Source of the DNA: Vitrella brassicaformis
Taxonomy: Eukaryota > Sar > Vitrellaceae
NCBI GenBank assembly: GCA_001179505.1
Contig: CDMY01000478.1
Location: 1-64,000 of the forward strand
Direction of reading: 5' to 3'
DNA: 64,000 nt
The translations under genes and the position numbers were made by a program. This document shows positions 11,701-21,704 of the stretch, in pieces; position 1 is the stretch's first letter; the number at the start of each line of letters is the position of its first letter. The notes below the pieces were generated by a model. It had not been told where the DNA came from. It saw nothing but the letters and a program-made list of their open reading frames with translations, and did no database searches.

Positions 11701-12346
11701 GGCGGACAGCCCGCAAGGGGTCATGAAGCTTAACAGCGATGCCAACTCGTCATTGCCGAGACGGTCAACGGCCTGACAGGGAGAGGGAAAGCAACGATGA
11801 AGGGTGAACAGACCGGAGAAAGGGGTGGCATCCGTGTGCTGTGTGTAGGGTATGTGTACCTTCTTGCTGCCGTAGTGTGTTTCCTTGAGCGGCTTCCTTG
11901 AGCGGAGATAACGGAAGCCGTCACACACCTGCACTCAGACAGAATGGGCACATGAGTGGACCAACGAGGCAGTTAGCTTCTCGTACGTAAGCTCACCGCG
12001 TGTGGCGTCAGCTCTGTGGGTGGAATGGTCTTGGTCGGCACAGTGACTTTGAAGTCCTCCCCGCCGCCCACCTCCCGGAAGTACACCGTCCTCCCATCGA
12101 TGCGGTAGACGTCCGCCTTGACCCACTCCTGCTCGCCTTCGTCACGCTTCTCCGTCACCACCCACACACGACTGCCCTTCTGGTCACCACAGGGCCCACG
12201 GCATGGCGCCACCTGATGAAACGAACAAAGGAGGCAGACCTCAGCAACGAATGAGTCTGGGTGTCTGGGTGGCCCACATACATGCGGTGCTGGTGCCGCT
12301 GCTGCAGCTGGTGACGACGATGATGACTGTGCAGCTTGAGCCGCCA
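8720..12346 (-). CDS. Large family protein: Tudor/SH3-like segment, F-box-like segment and leucine-rich C-terminal region
   Basis: Nine or more exons join in phase on the minus strand. From ATG at 12346 come an Ala/Ser-rich start, an exon at about 12215-12000 with SRVWVVTEKRDEGEQEWVKA (a Tudor or myosin-SH3-like barrel), a small basic exon, and a long exon beginning AVDRLGNDELASLLSFMTP, which resembles an F-box. The long exon contains GPLAGLEHL and RGPLAGL-type motifs shared with the genes at 48.2 kb and 51.8 kb. Later exons (9835-9590, 9516-9444, 9374-9184) lead to a Pro-rich last exon (9110-8720). A probable GC-AG intron lies at about 10980. An upstream in-frame exon extending to 12584 could add residues. 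F-box-type substrate adaptor function is inference from weak similarity; the family appears locally expanded. No catalytic motif is visible. Confidence 0.65.
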
Positions 12347-12616
12347 TCACTGTCACCGAGGCTGAAGGCAAAGCACATGTGTGATGGTGTGATGGCAGCG
12401 GGTGTTGCTCACCAGGCGATGTGACGATGGGTAGGTGTAGGCCGCCTCCGTCTGGCCACTCATCTGTACGCGAGGGAGCCGGGGCGCCAGTTGAGGCGGG
12501 CGGACAAGGAGATGAGGTGACGCAATCGCATTTCCTCAAATCCTTTGCAGAATTGCACCTACCGACCTGTTCTACGGTGCCCACTGGCCTCCTCTCTTTC
12601 GACAGCTACAGAATGT

Positions 12617-12830
12617 TTAGTATGGAGGCCGGATCGTGGAAGCTGAGCGAGCAACTTGAAGGAAGCCACACCCCGCGAGCAACACTATCCTTCCCTGGAA
12701 GCTGCTGCTCGGCAGCAAGCATCGATTCAGCAGCCGGCATCCATAGGAGCAGATGGGTTCGACCGGCAGGCGCATCGTCAGATGCTCAAGCCCCGCCAAG
12801 TGATTGATGTGTTCATCGAAAGTCCAGGTC
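12617..12830 (-). pseudogene. Relic of the 8.7-12.3 kb gene family
   Basis: The minus strand reads HLAGLEHLTMRLPVEP, close to the GPLAGLEHLSTVFL motif in the neighbouring gene, and then a stop at 12617. The similarity is short and no splice sites or start go with it. It sits immediately upstream of the intact family member, so a decayed tandem copy is the simplest reading. Short chance similarity cannot be excluded. Confidence 0.35.
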
Positions 12831-14389
12831 GAGTCTGTTGGTCCAGGTCGATGTAATGAACTGCGTCAACATCGACCAACATGCCAGCACCATCCTCAGC
12901 GCCCGCCTGGCGCGTATCTTCTAGCGGCGCCGCCCACCCTGCACACACATACTCGCACTACGCGCCAACGCAACAGACAGACGAGCACGAACCCACCCCA
13001 TCACCTGGCCGTACGACTTGCCTGCCCACGCAGCCCGAAAGTCCAGGTCGCCTTACATTCACACTGGGACGACAGTGCGCTGTCACCGGCAGCTATGAAG
13101 AATGAAGGACCACACACACACACACACGAGGGTAAAGGCCAAGAACACATATATAGAGAGCCAAGTTGTCACGCCAATACTCAAATGGCTGCCGCCGACG
13201 GCCGGGATGGGAAAAGGAGAGCGATGCCGAGTACAAAGGCGATCTTCATGGCGTGACGATGGCACAATGTCATCTGTCATCTGGGGGGCGCGCAGGACAC
13301 AAGCGATGAATGACGCTACCAAGTCAGTGCTGTCTGTCTGTCAGTGAGTCAGTGGGTGAGGTCAGCTACTCACTTATATCCACCCACCATAAACACACTG
13401 CATTCAGGTAAGGTAGGTGGTGTGTGAGTGGGATCAGATGAGTGTAGTGCATGGCCATTCAGACAGTCAGCCCGTCCGTGTGTGGTGTGTGTATGTGTGT
13501 GTGCCTACACATTAAAACACCTGGCTGGTGAAACAAACAGGAGGAAGTGTTCTCCTCTCTCGGTGCACGCCTGGCTAGAACAGGTCAGGTCAGGTCAGGT
13601 CAGGGGGAAAAACAAAGACAGGAAAACTGCATGAAAAGTCATTCACAAATAAGTCAGTCACGCAACCAGAAAGTACCCACCAGAAAGTGCCAATGTCTAC
13701 ACCGACACTCCGACATGATGGTGTGCTTACACACCATTGCCCCTCCCCGCAATCCACCCCCTCCTCACGCTCGCACGCACTCGCCCAGAGGAAGTACCAG
13801 AAAGTATCTATCGTCTGTCAGAGAAGTGCCGTACGCATACACCCCGACACGCCCGCTCATCCTTTATCAATCTCTGCCGGCCGAAAGAGCTCACAAGTGC
13901 GCAGACCGGCTGGCCCAGCGGCCCCATGCACCACACCCACAGTACACCGTCACAGACATGATGCACGCCACCACGCTCCACTCTCTCCAAGGTGACCGGC
14001 CGGCGCGCCACAAACGGCGCTCACCCGACGGCTCCAGCTCGTCCAGCGACACAGACGGACGGGCGCGGGGAACCTTGGCAGCAGCCAGGGTGTAGCGGCC
14101 ATACTGTCGTGACTCGGTGGTATGGCTCCGACGGGCCACTCGCCCTCTCCCTCGGCCAGACTGACTCACCGGTGTGTTAATTGGCCGCGCCATCTGGCAT
14201 CACTCGGGCCCCCCCATCAAGGCGTTCAAGACCGCTCACTCACTGAGGAGTGTACGGCTTACTAACCTGCAGACAGACAACAAACACACCGAGACATCCA
14301 CACAGGTTGGGCCGTGTCTGTCTGTCTCAGTCGCGTGCGCCCATGCGTAGGCACTTACCCAGACGAGAAGGGCCCTTAGCCGACGGCCT
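12831..14389. other. Intergenic stretch without a supported gene
   Basis: Contains a short GGTCA pentamer run near 13583 and CA/TG microsatellites. A 22-codon minus-strand frame at 13249-13181 looks like a signal peptide (MKIAFVLGIALLF) but stops at once with no donor. Minus-strand frames at 13890-14190 are open without a recognised domain; they could be 3' remnants of the NOT1-like locus. Confidence 0.5.
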
Positions 14390-14640
14390 GTGGTGGCCGG
14401 AGAAGGCAGGATGGCGTCATTGTGTCTGTCGATGGCCACGGTGCCGTGTTTGAAGATCTCGTAGCCCATCGATGGGGGCAAGGGGTTCTGCCTCTTGCCC
14501 GCTCTCGCGAGGGGCGCGGTAGGTCTGCACTGATGCAGCCGGTCGGCTGCGAATGGTGCGGCTGGGGAGGGGAGGTAGGTCGGCTGCTGAGTGTCTCGCT
14601 CGTAGTAGAGCTGGCCTTAGTGTGTGGGCTGCTGTGGCCG

Positions 14641-14772
14641 ACGGGTCTGCCGGATGGCCTCGCCCGTCAAGCGCCGAGTGACCAACGGGTCTGCCGGATG
14701 GCCTCGCCCGTCAAGCGCCGAGTGATCAACGGGTCTGCCGGATGGCCTCGCCCGTCGGTTGCCGAGTGAGAA
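14641..14772. repeat. 44-bp tandem repeat, three copies
   Basis: Units start at 14641, 14685 and 14729; the third diverges after about 30 bases. The unit begins ACGGGTCTGCCGGATGGCCT. Because 44 is not a multiple of three, each added copy shifts the reading frame of the NOT1-like sequence that enters this repeat from 14785. Confidence 0.85.
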
Positions 14773-14975
14773 GGAGGTTGGTCTTGAGGTCCTTGATGCC
14801 GTGGATCTCCCCAAGCAGCCTGAGGATGGCTGACACCCGCGGGTTGCGGCGGCCGAAGTCTTGCTCTCCTTGCACGCCTCCAGGATCTTGCACGCAAGCA
14901 GCAGCAGCAGGATCGTCAGAGTGCCGGTCTCGTGGGCGTGCACCAGCATCTCCCTGACGCTCATGTCCTTGGCCG

Positions 14976-15661
14976 CGCCAATATGGTGTGGCTGCGCGCT
15001 ATGGTCAGCTGGCCCACGAAGGCACCCAGGTTCTTTCAAGAGCGACTGGCGGTAGGCGAAGGTCTCGTCGCCGGCGGCGTCGACGAAGCTGAGCATGGAC
15101 GAGATGACTCTGTGTGTGGAAGATGACCCGATCCATGAGCTTCGGGTGGGCCTGGTAGCCGTCGCCGCCCGTGGTGAGCTTGTCGCAGGGCGTGCAGGTG
15201 GGTCTCCTTGGAGGCGCGCTTGCTGACGATGTAGAAGTCCAGCAGTGGGTACTGTACAGATCGTCGGTGATTACAGCAGAGGCAAAACGCGCCTGAGATA
15301 TCTGCGATCGATCGATCGACCGACACACAGAGATCTCGATGGATGCCTTCCTTCTCCATTCATTTGTGTGTGTGTTGTGGGGCCAGCCACTGTCTGTCTG
15401 TGTGATCTACCTTCTGCTCGACATTGGCTATGGTGACGGTGTTGAATATCTGCACGAACTGGTCGCTGATGGGCGGTGGGGGCCCGATGATCTCCCGCAT
15501 CAACTCCTGCTCATGCATCAGCATCTCCACGTTGCCAAGACCGGACCCTCCCATCGCACCAGCCGCCTGCTGCGCTTGGCTGCTGAGCCGTACCCGCACC
15601 GGGCATCAAACCGCCGGGACGTTTGGGGCGGGACTTTTTGGCAGACTGCAAAAGCCCTCCC
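14976..15661. repeat. 686-base sequence before the gap, repeated after it
   Basis: Aligns base for base with 15962-16647 with one substitution noticed (T at 15406, C at 16392). It contains NOT1-like exons. Exact equal length up to the gap edge suggests the same contig end assembled twice. Confidence 0.92.
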
Positions 15662-15961
15662 NNNNNNNNNNNNNNNNNNNNNNNNNNNNNNNNNNNNNNN
15701 NNNNNNNNNNNNNNNNNNNNNNNNNNNNNNNNNNNNNNNNNNNNNNNNNNNNNNNNNNNNNNNNNNNNNNNNNNNNNNNNNNNNNNNNNNNNNNNNNNNN
15801 NNNNNNNNNNNNNNNNNNNNNNNNNNNNNNNNNNNNNNNNNNNNNNNNNNNNNNNNNNNNNNNNNNNNNNNNNNNNNNNNNNNNNNNNNNNNNNNNNNNN
15901 NNNNNNNNNNNNNNNNNNNNNNNNNNNNNNNNNNNNNNNNNNNNNNNNNNNNNNNNNNNNN
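15662..15961. other. Assembly gap of 300 N
   Basis: A run of exactly 300 unknown bases, a conventional scaffold gap size. It falls inside the NOT1-like sequence and is flanked by the repeated 686 bases. Confidence 0.99.
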
Positions 15962-16647
15962 CGCCAATATGGTGTGGCTGCGCGCTATGGTCAGCTGGCC
16001 CACGAAGGCACCCAGGTTCTTTCAAGAGCGACTGGCGGTAGGCGAAGGTCTCGTCGCCGGCGGCGTCGACGAAGCTGAGCATGGACGAGATGACTCTGTG
16101 TGTGGAAGATGACCCGATCCATGAGCTTCGGGTGGGCCTGGTAGCCGTCGCCGCCCGTGGTGAGCTTGTCGCAGGGCGTGCAGGTGGGTCTCCTTGGAGG
16201 CGCGCTTGCTGACGATGTAGAAGTCCAGCAGTGGGTACTGTACAGATCGTCGGTGATTACAGCAGAGGCAAAACGCGCCTGAGATATCTGCGATCGATCG
16301 ATCGACCGACACACAGAGATCTCGATGGATGCCTTCCTTCTCCATTCATTTGTGTGTGTGTTGTGGGGCCAGCCACTGTCTGTCTGTGTGACCTACCTTC
16401 TGCTCGACATTGGCTATGGTGACGGTGTTGAATATCTGCACGAACTGGTCGCTGATGGGCGGTGGGGGCCCGATGATCTCCCGCATCAACTCCTGCTCAT
16501 GCATCAGCATCTCCACGTTGCCAAGACCGGACCCTCCCATCGCACCAGCCGCCTGCTGCGCTTGGCTGCTGAGCCGTACCCGCACCGGGCATCAAACCGC
16601 CGGGACGTTTGGGGCGGGACTTTTTGGCAGACTGCAAAAGCCCTCCC
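15962..16647. repeat. Second copy of the 686-base sequence, after the gap
   Basis: Partner of 14976-15661. Beyond 16647 the sequence continues uniquely into the upstream NOT1-like exon, whereas the first copy is cut by the gap at the same point. Confidence 0.92.
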
Positions 16648-18716
16648 AGCCCTGCCTGCCACGCAGGGCCCTGTGGGTGCCGGGGGCATGCCGCTGACCC
16701 TATCACCGCTGGGCCCTGCGATAGATACCTCAGGCACCGCACCTGACATACACACATACAGACGAGAGGAGCAGACATGAATGAAGGCTCGCCCGTTGTG
16801 TTTGTGTGTGTCTCCTGTGTGTGTACCTTGTCCAATCACGGCGGTCCCTGCGACCCCTGTCCATCGAGGGGTCGGCCAGCTGCCCTCCCACACCATACGC
16901 GAAGGCCTGGGTGCCACCCATATCGGGCTGAGGGCCGCCACCAGCGACGGGAGGCGCCGCTCCCTCGCCCGGTACAGCAGCGCGTTGCTGGGCCTTTTCT
17001 TTGCTGGTCTCGTCGATGAGGTAGCTGACGTAGTGCGTGTGCGTCCCTGGGTGCGATGACGAGCTCGCGCAGGTGGCCTGGGAAGATGCTGAAGAGCGAG
17101 CTGATGAAGTGGGAGTACTGGCCGGAGACCTCCTGGATGTAGCCGATGGGCATGAGGGTTATCTGGCCGCTGGGGTCCTTGCCCACAGGCGTGTGCACCA
17201 CAGCGAGCCGGAACACTGAGAGATCGCAATAAACAGAGACACACACATCCCCACCTTAAGAGTGCGAGTGACACAGGCACGGGCCGGTCAGTGAGTGCAT
17301 TGTGTTGCTCACCCTTTCGAGCGCCACGATGCCAAAGGCGAAGATGCGTTGATTGGGCGACTTCTTGAGCGCCTCGAGCACCGTGCGGACGTCAGGCAGC
17401 ACCGAATACCGTGGCGGTATTCTTGAGCTCGTGGGTCGGATACTTGGGGAAGTACTTGCTCCCCTGGATCAGCACGCAAACACATGGCTACCCATCTCCC
17501 GCTGGCTGGTGCCGGAATCGCTCGTGATCAGATCCTTTATCAGCCGCTCGTGATCAGATTCCTTCTCCATCTCCTCGAGCGGCCCCAGCGGCACGTCAGC
17601 CGGACGCAATCCATGCGGGTTAGGAAGCAAGAAGGTGCTCTCACCAGTGGGCGCCGCGGCCGCCAGCTCCACGCCCTCTCCTTGCCCGCCCCGCTCGCCT
17701 GCGTCTTGCTCAGCTGCCGCGGTTTTCATGGGTCTATTGGACTTCTCCTGCCCATGGCGACTGCGGCAGGCTGGTTCTCGGTCCGTTGTGGTTGGCAGCA
17801 GCGTGGGGGCTGTTGGGCGCCTCCGGCGCCTTGTCGGTCTCCCCGTTGTGCGCTGCGGCGGCCGCGGACGAGGCCGTGTGGTTGGCAGAGAGCGTAGAGA
17901 GCTCCGGGAAGCCTGAGACAGGCAGACAGACAGACAGACGCATGAATGAGAAGCCCGACTCTGTCTTTCCCTCTGTCTGTCTGTCTGTCTGTGTGTATGC
18001 GTACCTGGATGGCAGCAGCGACGAGCGAGCTGTACTCCTTGTCTTGTGTGTGGTGTCCTTGACGTCGATGCCTGTCGAGAAGGGCTGCAGGATCGACATG
18101 AGCTGCCCGCTTGACGTGGTCCCGCACCTCGGTCCGGGGCATCTTGCTCTTGAGGAATGCCACGCAGCCCGCGATGGCGGCGTTGACGTCATGGCGCAGC
18201 TGATGCGTCAGCCACTGGTTGAGGTTGAGGTTCTCACACTGGACGAGCCCGTCGCTTAAACAGGAAGGGCGACGTGCTCGTCTGCATCAGCACCGCGTTA
18301 AGGCCCACCCGCCTCTCGTCGAGCACGTGTCGAGCAGTTTCCGCAGGACACACCCGGGGTCCCGCGCCCACATGTTGTTGAGGATGACCGTGAAGTGCCG
18401 GGGGAAGTCTGTCACCACCCGCCGCTGCACCGCCTTGGTGTTGCTGTGAGTCTGCGTGAAGTACTCGGGCACCAGCTGGTCCAGTAGCCACTGACCCACA
18501 CACGTGAGGGTCCGCCATGTGGGCGGCGTCGTGAGGGATGCCAGCTAGTGCCGTGTTGAGCTCGTCGCTGTCTGCTTGCCCAGCAACGACTCGCTGAAGG
18601 CTCCTAACCCCTCCTCTCCGCCACCCTCCCCATCACCGTCGAGCAAACCCTCCTCCTCGCCGTCATTGTCACCACTGTCACCACTGTCAAACGTCCGGCT
18701 CCACCAGCCCGCCGTC

Positions 18717-18818
18717 GTTGACAATGTCCGCCTCAATCACCTCATTGTTGCCGTGCTCGTCCGCCACGTTGACAATGTCCGCCTCAATCACCTCATTGTT
18801 GCCGTGCTCGTCCGCCAC
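18717..18818 (-). repeat. 51-bp tandem repeat encoding an acidic 17-residue unit
   Basis: Two perfect copies, 18717-18767 and 18768-18818. On the minus strand each encodes VADEHGNNEVIEADIVN, in frame. It lies in an acidic segment between the kinase-like stop and the NOT1-like homology; the acidic composition continues after a one-base shift near 18690. Confidence 0.85.
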
Positions 18819-18849
18819 CACATCGGTGTGGTCGGTGGCTGCGATGCCT

Positions 18850-21597
18850 TCAAGCCCTCCCCAGCTCATGGTCCTCCCGCGCCATCCTCTCCTGCTCCAC
18901 CAGCTCCTCCACAGTCAGCCGATCTCTCTCGTCTGGGGCCATCCCTCCCTTGATGAGCCGCGAGGCCATCTCAAGGTCTCGCACGGCCTCCTGCCGCTCC
19001 TCCACCCGTATGGCCTCGTCCCTGCTCCGGTCCTCGTCCCAGCTGCCCTGGATGATCTCTGCGGCGGCCTTCTCGACTATTTGCACCAGCCAGCGGTGTC
19101 GGTCCTCGGCCCGCTGCAGCGTGACCAGCTGGCTGGCGGTCTCGGCAAGGGATGCCAGCTCGGTGGGCGTGGCTGTGGGGCTGGCTGCCGTCTCGACGGC
19201 CTTGCGCAACGCCGCTGTCTCCTCCTCCATGGGGGCCGCGAAGTACTGCTCGAAGGCGGGAGTGATGCTCTTGCCCTTGAAATAGAAGACGGTGAAGAAC
19301 TGCTGGTGGGCTGGGCTGTCGGGGGCGAAGAACTTTCCCCTATGGTTGAGGACCTTGTCCATGTGGGGGGACAGCAGCAGGTGGACCAGGAGCGAGCACA
19401 GGCCGTATGTGTCGGCGGCCCGACTGAAGGGGCCGTGCTCGGGAGGAGCGGCGCCACTGCAGAGGTGCCCCACTGTGCGGCGGAGGCTGGTGAGGGACTT
19501 GAGGTTGCTGGCGGGGTCCGTGTGCGGGGGGTTGATGGGCGACAGGTCAACGTCCTTGGCGTGTGTGGGTGGGGGCTCGAGGGGTGACTCGGCCGCGGCG
19601 ATGGCCTGGGACATCTCCAGGTCCACCCACCGGTCGGCCAGATGCCCGCCCATCACCCCATCGCTGGATGGTCGCCACTCCACCAGAATGTTGGTGCCGC
19701 TGGCGTCGCCGTGGATCACCCCAGAGGCGAAGATGTCCGCCAGGGAGGCCAGTGCGGACAGGGCGAGGGCTCGGTAGTGGGGGGAACTCACGGCGAGCTG
19801 CTCGAGGGTGGTGGTCAGCCTGTCGGTCTTGTTGAGCAGGTCCATGTCTGGCAGCAGGTCGGCCCTGGTGGAGATGAGGTCGGCGAGCGACACGGCGTCC
19901 GACCATACAGGGTCCTGCAATGCCGCATCGATGGCCGCCTGCTGCTCCGCGTTCCTCCTGGCCTCCTCCGCCTGAGCAGCCAGTGCCGGCCCCCTCTCCG
20001 CATAGAAAGCGGCCAGCGTGGCGGGGCTGACGGCGTCTTCGAGGCGGACGCCCGTGAACTCCTCCGACTGCATCTCCCTGTCGAACTCCTCCCTGGCGGC
20101 GTCGATGGCGGGCGATGCGCGGGAGTCCAGTTGCTGGCGCAGCTGCTCGGCCACTGGTGGTGGGAGGAAACCTGCAAAAAGATGTATACCGAAATGTAGG
20201 AAGCGGTCAGTGCCCCGCCCTCGTGTTGTGTGGGTAGGCTTACTGATGTAGTCGGAGAGGTAGAAGAAGCCCCTCACGCCTACAACAGTGTCCCGAAATG
20301 GCCTCTGCTGCCGCACGAACTGCACTGGGTAGACGCCCGGCGCTGCCTCGCCTCGCCCTTGTGGCCAGGGGAAGACATGGCCGGCCGGCACGTGCCCATA
20401 GGCCGCCAGTCGTGGGACGATGCTGCCTCTTCTCGCCGCCAGTCGACTTATCACCGCCACCTCGTGCCTCAGCTTGTTGCCCAGCTGCACCACATGAGCG
20501 CCGCTGAGCTCAGCGGCTGGGGGCTCCCCCATGCCCTGTGGCAGGGCGCACTTGAGGACGAGGCGGCGGCCGGCTGACTGGCCCTCGACGACAGCGAAGG
20601 CCGTGTTACTCTGCAGCAGGTGCTGGCCGGCTGCTCGGAAACTAGACAAGAGATCCAGCGACTCGGGCGTGATGGTGGGCGGGCCATCCGTGTCCGTTGG
20701 TGGGGCAGGGGCGAGCCTCGCTTGTGGCAGCAGCGGCGACGACGCATCTGACCCCCCCTCGTCCTCCGTGTCGCCCTCTGCCGGCAGGCCTGCGATGGGC
20801 TGTTGCCGCTGGTGGCAGTCCTCCTCCTCTATCAACACCTCTCTCTCCTCTCTCCTCCCCTCCCCACAGCTCCCCTCTCCCTCCGTGGCTGGTGCTGGCG
20901 ATGGCGGTGACGGTGCGGGCGGGGCTTGGGGTGGGGCTTGGGGTCTGGCGCGGCTGTCCTCCTCGTCTATCAACACCTCCTCCTCCTCATCCTCCTCCTC
21001 CCTCCTCTCCCTCTCGCCTCCCTCCTGCTGCCGCTGGTGGCTGGTGGCTGGCAGACTGCGGCTGTCCTCCTCCTCGCCCATCATCACCTCCTCCTCCTCC
21101 TTGTCCCTCCTCATCTCCCTCTCCCTTCCCTCTCCCTCCCTGGCAGGGGCAGCAGCCGGCGGGATGACCATCCTGGACCTCGCGATGGGCGGGCGGATGG
21201 CTGCAGCGTGGCGCTGCGTGCGGCCAGTGCGCATGAGCCGATGTGGGGCGCCATACAGGCGGATGGCGGAACAAAGCCCCAGCCAGGAGCATGCGCGGCC
21301 GGAACACCCGATGCAGCGATGGGAGGCGGCTGGTAGAGGTGCTGCTGCATCGTGTTGGGCGGGGCCGGCATGGCAGGTGGCGCATGCGCGCCGATGGGCG
21401 CCGCGGTCGCACCATACGAGTCCTGCCGAGCCCGGAGGCAAGGCGGACAGACGAATGGGTTGACGCGCGTGCGCCAGGGAGCGCCACGCGTGTGGGGTGT
21501 GCGTCGCGGCGTTCGCGCTGGCGGTTTGCACCGCCTCCGAGCGGGGGTCCGCTCTGTCAGCCTGAGGGGCACAGGGGGAGGGGGCGGCCACATGCAA
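18850..21597 (-). CDS. Divergent protein-kinase-like protein with acidic repeat N-terminus
   Basis: A single open frame of 915 codons on the minus strand contains a 75-base GT-AG intron (about 20246-20171) whose length is a multiple of three. Removing it gives SDYIS joined to FLPPPVAEQL. The first 200 residues are basic/Pro-rich in this frame, while a second frame there is Gln/Pro-rich, so the real start may be nearer 21120. Acidic near-repeats (EEREVLIEEED, EEEEVLIDEED) follow. The C-terminal half has RRLVLKCAL (possible ATP-lysine strand), VIHGDASGTNILVEW (a catalytic-loop-like HGD...N) and WVDLEMSQAI where DFG would stand. HGD for HRD and DLE for DFG suggest an atypical kinase or pseudokinase. 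Substrate unknown. The gene ends 20 bases inside the next minus-strand locus. Confidence 0.6.
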   Translation of the reverse strand: MHVAAPSPCAPQADRADPRSEAVQTASANAATHTPHAWRSLAHARQPIRLSALPPGSAGLVWCDRGAHRRACATCHAGPAQHDAAAPLPAASHRCIGCSGRACSWLGLCSAIRLYGAPHRLMRTGRTQRHAAAIRPPIARSRMVIPPAAAPAREGEGREREMRRDKEEEEVMMGEEEDSRSLPATSHQRQQEGGERERREEEDEEEEVLIDEEDSRARPQAPPQAPPAPSPPSPAPATEGEGSCGEGRREEREVLIEEEDCHQRQQPIAGLPAEGDTEDEGGSDASSPLLPQARLAPAPPTDTDGPPTITPESLDLLSSFRAAGQHLLQSNTAFAVVEGQSAGRRLVLKCALPQGMGEPPAAELSGAHVVQLGNKLRHEVAVISRLAARRGSIVPRLAAYGHVPAGHVFPWPQGRGEAAPGVYPVQFVRQQRPFRDTVVGVRGFFYLSDYISKPTHTTRGRGTDRFLHFGIHLFAGFLPPPVAEQLRQQLDSRASPAIDAAREEFDREMQSEEFTGVRLEDAVSPATLAAFYAERGPALAAQAEEARRNAEQQAAIDAALQDPVWSDAVSLADLISTRADLLPDMDLLNKTDRLTTTLEQLAVSSPHYRALALSALASLADIFASGVIHGDASGTNILVEWRPSSDGVMGGHLADRWVDLEMSQAIAAAESPLEPPPTHAKDVDLSPINPPHTDPASNLKSLTSLRRTVGHLCSGAAPPEHGPFSRAADTYGLCSLLVHLLLSPHMDKVLNHRGKFFAPDSPAHQQFFTVFYFKGKSITPAFEQYFAAPMEEETAALRKAVETAASPTATPTELASLAETASQLVTLQRAEDRHRWLVQIVEKAAAEIIQGSWDEDRSRDEAIRVEERQEAVRDLEMASRLIKGGMAPDERDRLTVEELVEQERMAREDHELGRA

Positions 21598-21704
21598 GAG
21601 GGGTGTTGCGGGTGCTGGTGCTGCTGTTGCTGCTGATAGAGCTGCGTGAGGGCGGGTGCCATCCCGCAGAGGACGACCTGCTGCTCATATACGAATGAAG
21701 GCAT

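Larger units (their letters stand above)
14390..18869 (-). pseudogene. CNOT1-like: CCR4-NOT complex subunit NOT1/CNOT1-like sequence, frame-disrupted and incomplete
   Basis: The minus strand carries segments that align in order with the middle of CNOT1. They include QTSTSPFLF then DGLVQCENLNLNQWLTHQL (about 18290-18185), RTVLEALKKSPNQRIFAFG (about 17395-17335), SHFISSLFSIFPGHLRELV (about 17120-17055), ISDQFVQIFNTVTIANVEQK, LLDFYIVSKRASKE, SLLK plus NLGAFVGQLTIARSH, MSVREMLVHAHETG, and AILRLLGEIHGIKDLKTNL (about 14850-14785). NOT1 is the scaffold of the cytoplasmic deadenylase complex. The amino part and the C-terminal NOT1 domain of the family were not found, and at least nine one- or two-base shifts (plus an in-frame TAG near 18550) are needed to read it. 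Introns and splice sites remain, so it is not a retrocopy. A recent pseudogene, a misassembled or error-rich stretch, or recoding are the alternatives. Confidence 0.75.

Noticed and set aside
13181-13249. Signal-peptide-like micro-frame MKIAFVLGIALLF
   Set aside because: Stops after 22 codons with no splice donor before the stop; kept only as a note.
14390-18869. Programmed +1 frameshifting at stop codons (as in Euplotes)
   Set aside because: Several breaks could be placed at TGA or TAG, but homology puts others (the AAAG and CCC sites) far from any stop, and neighbouring genes show none. Indels or errors are simpler.
18718-19587. 289-codon plus-strand frame with hydrophobic repeats
   Set aside because: Antisense to the kinase-like gene; its repeats are the reverse of the acidic 51-bp repeat.
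20531-21463. 310-codon Ser-rich plus-strand frame
   Set aside because: Antisense of the acidic GAG/GAA-rich part of the kinase-like gene, which produces Ser/Leu runs by composition alone.
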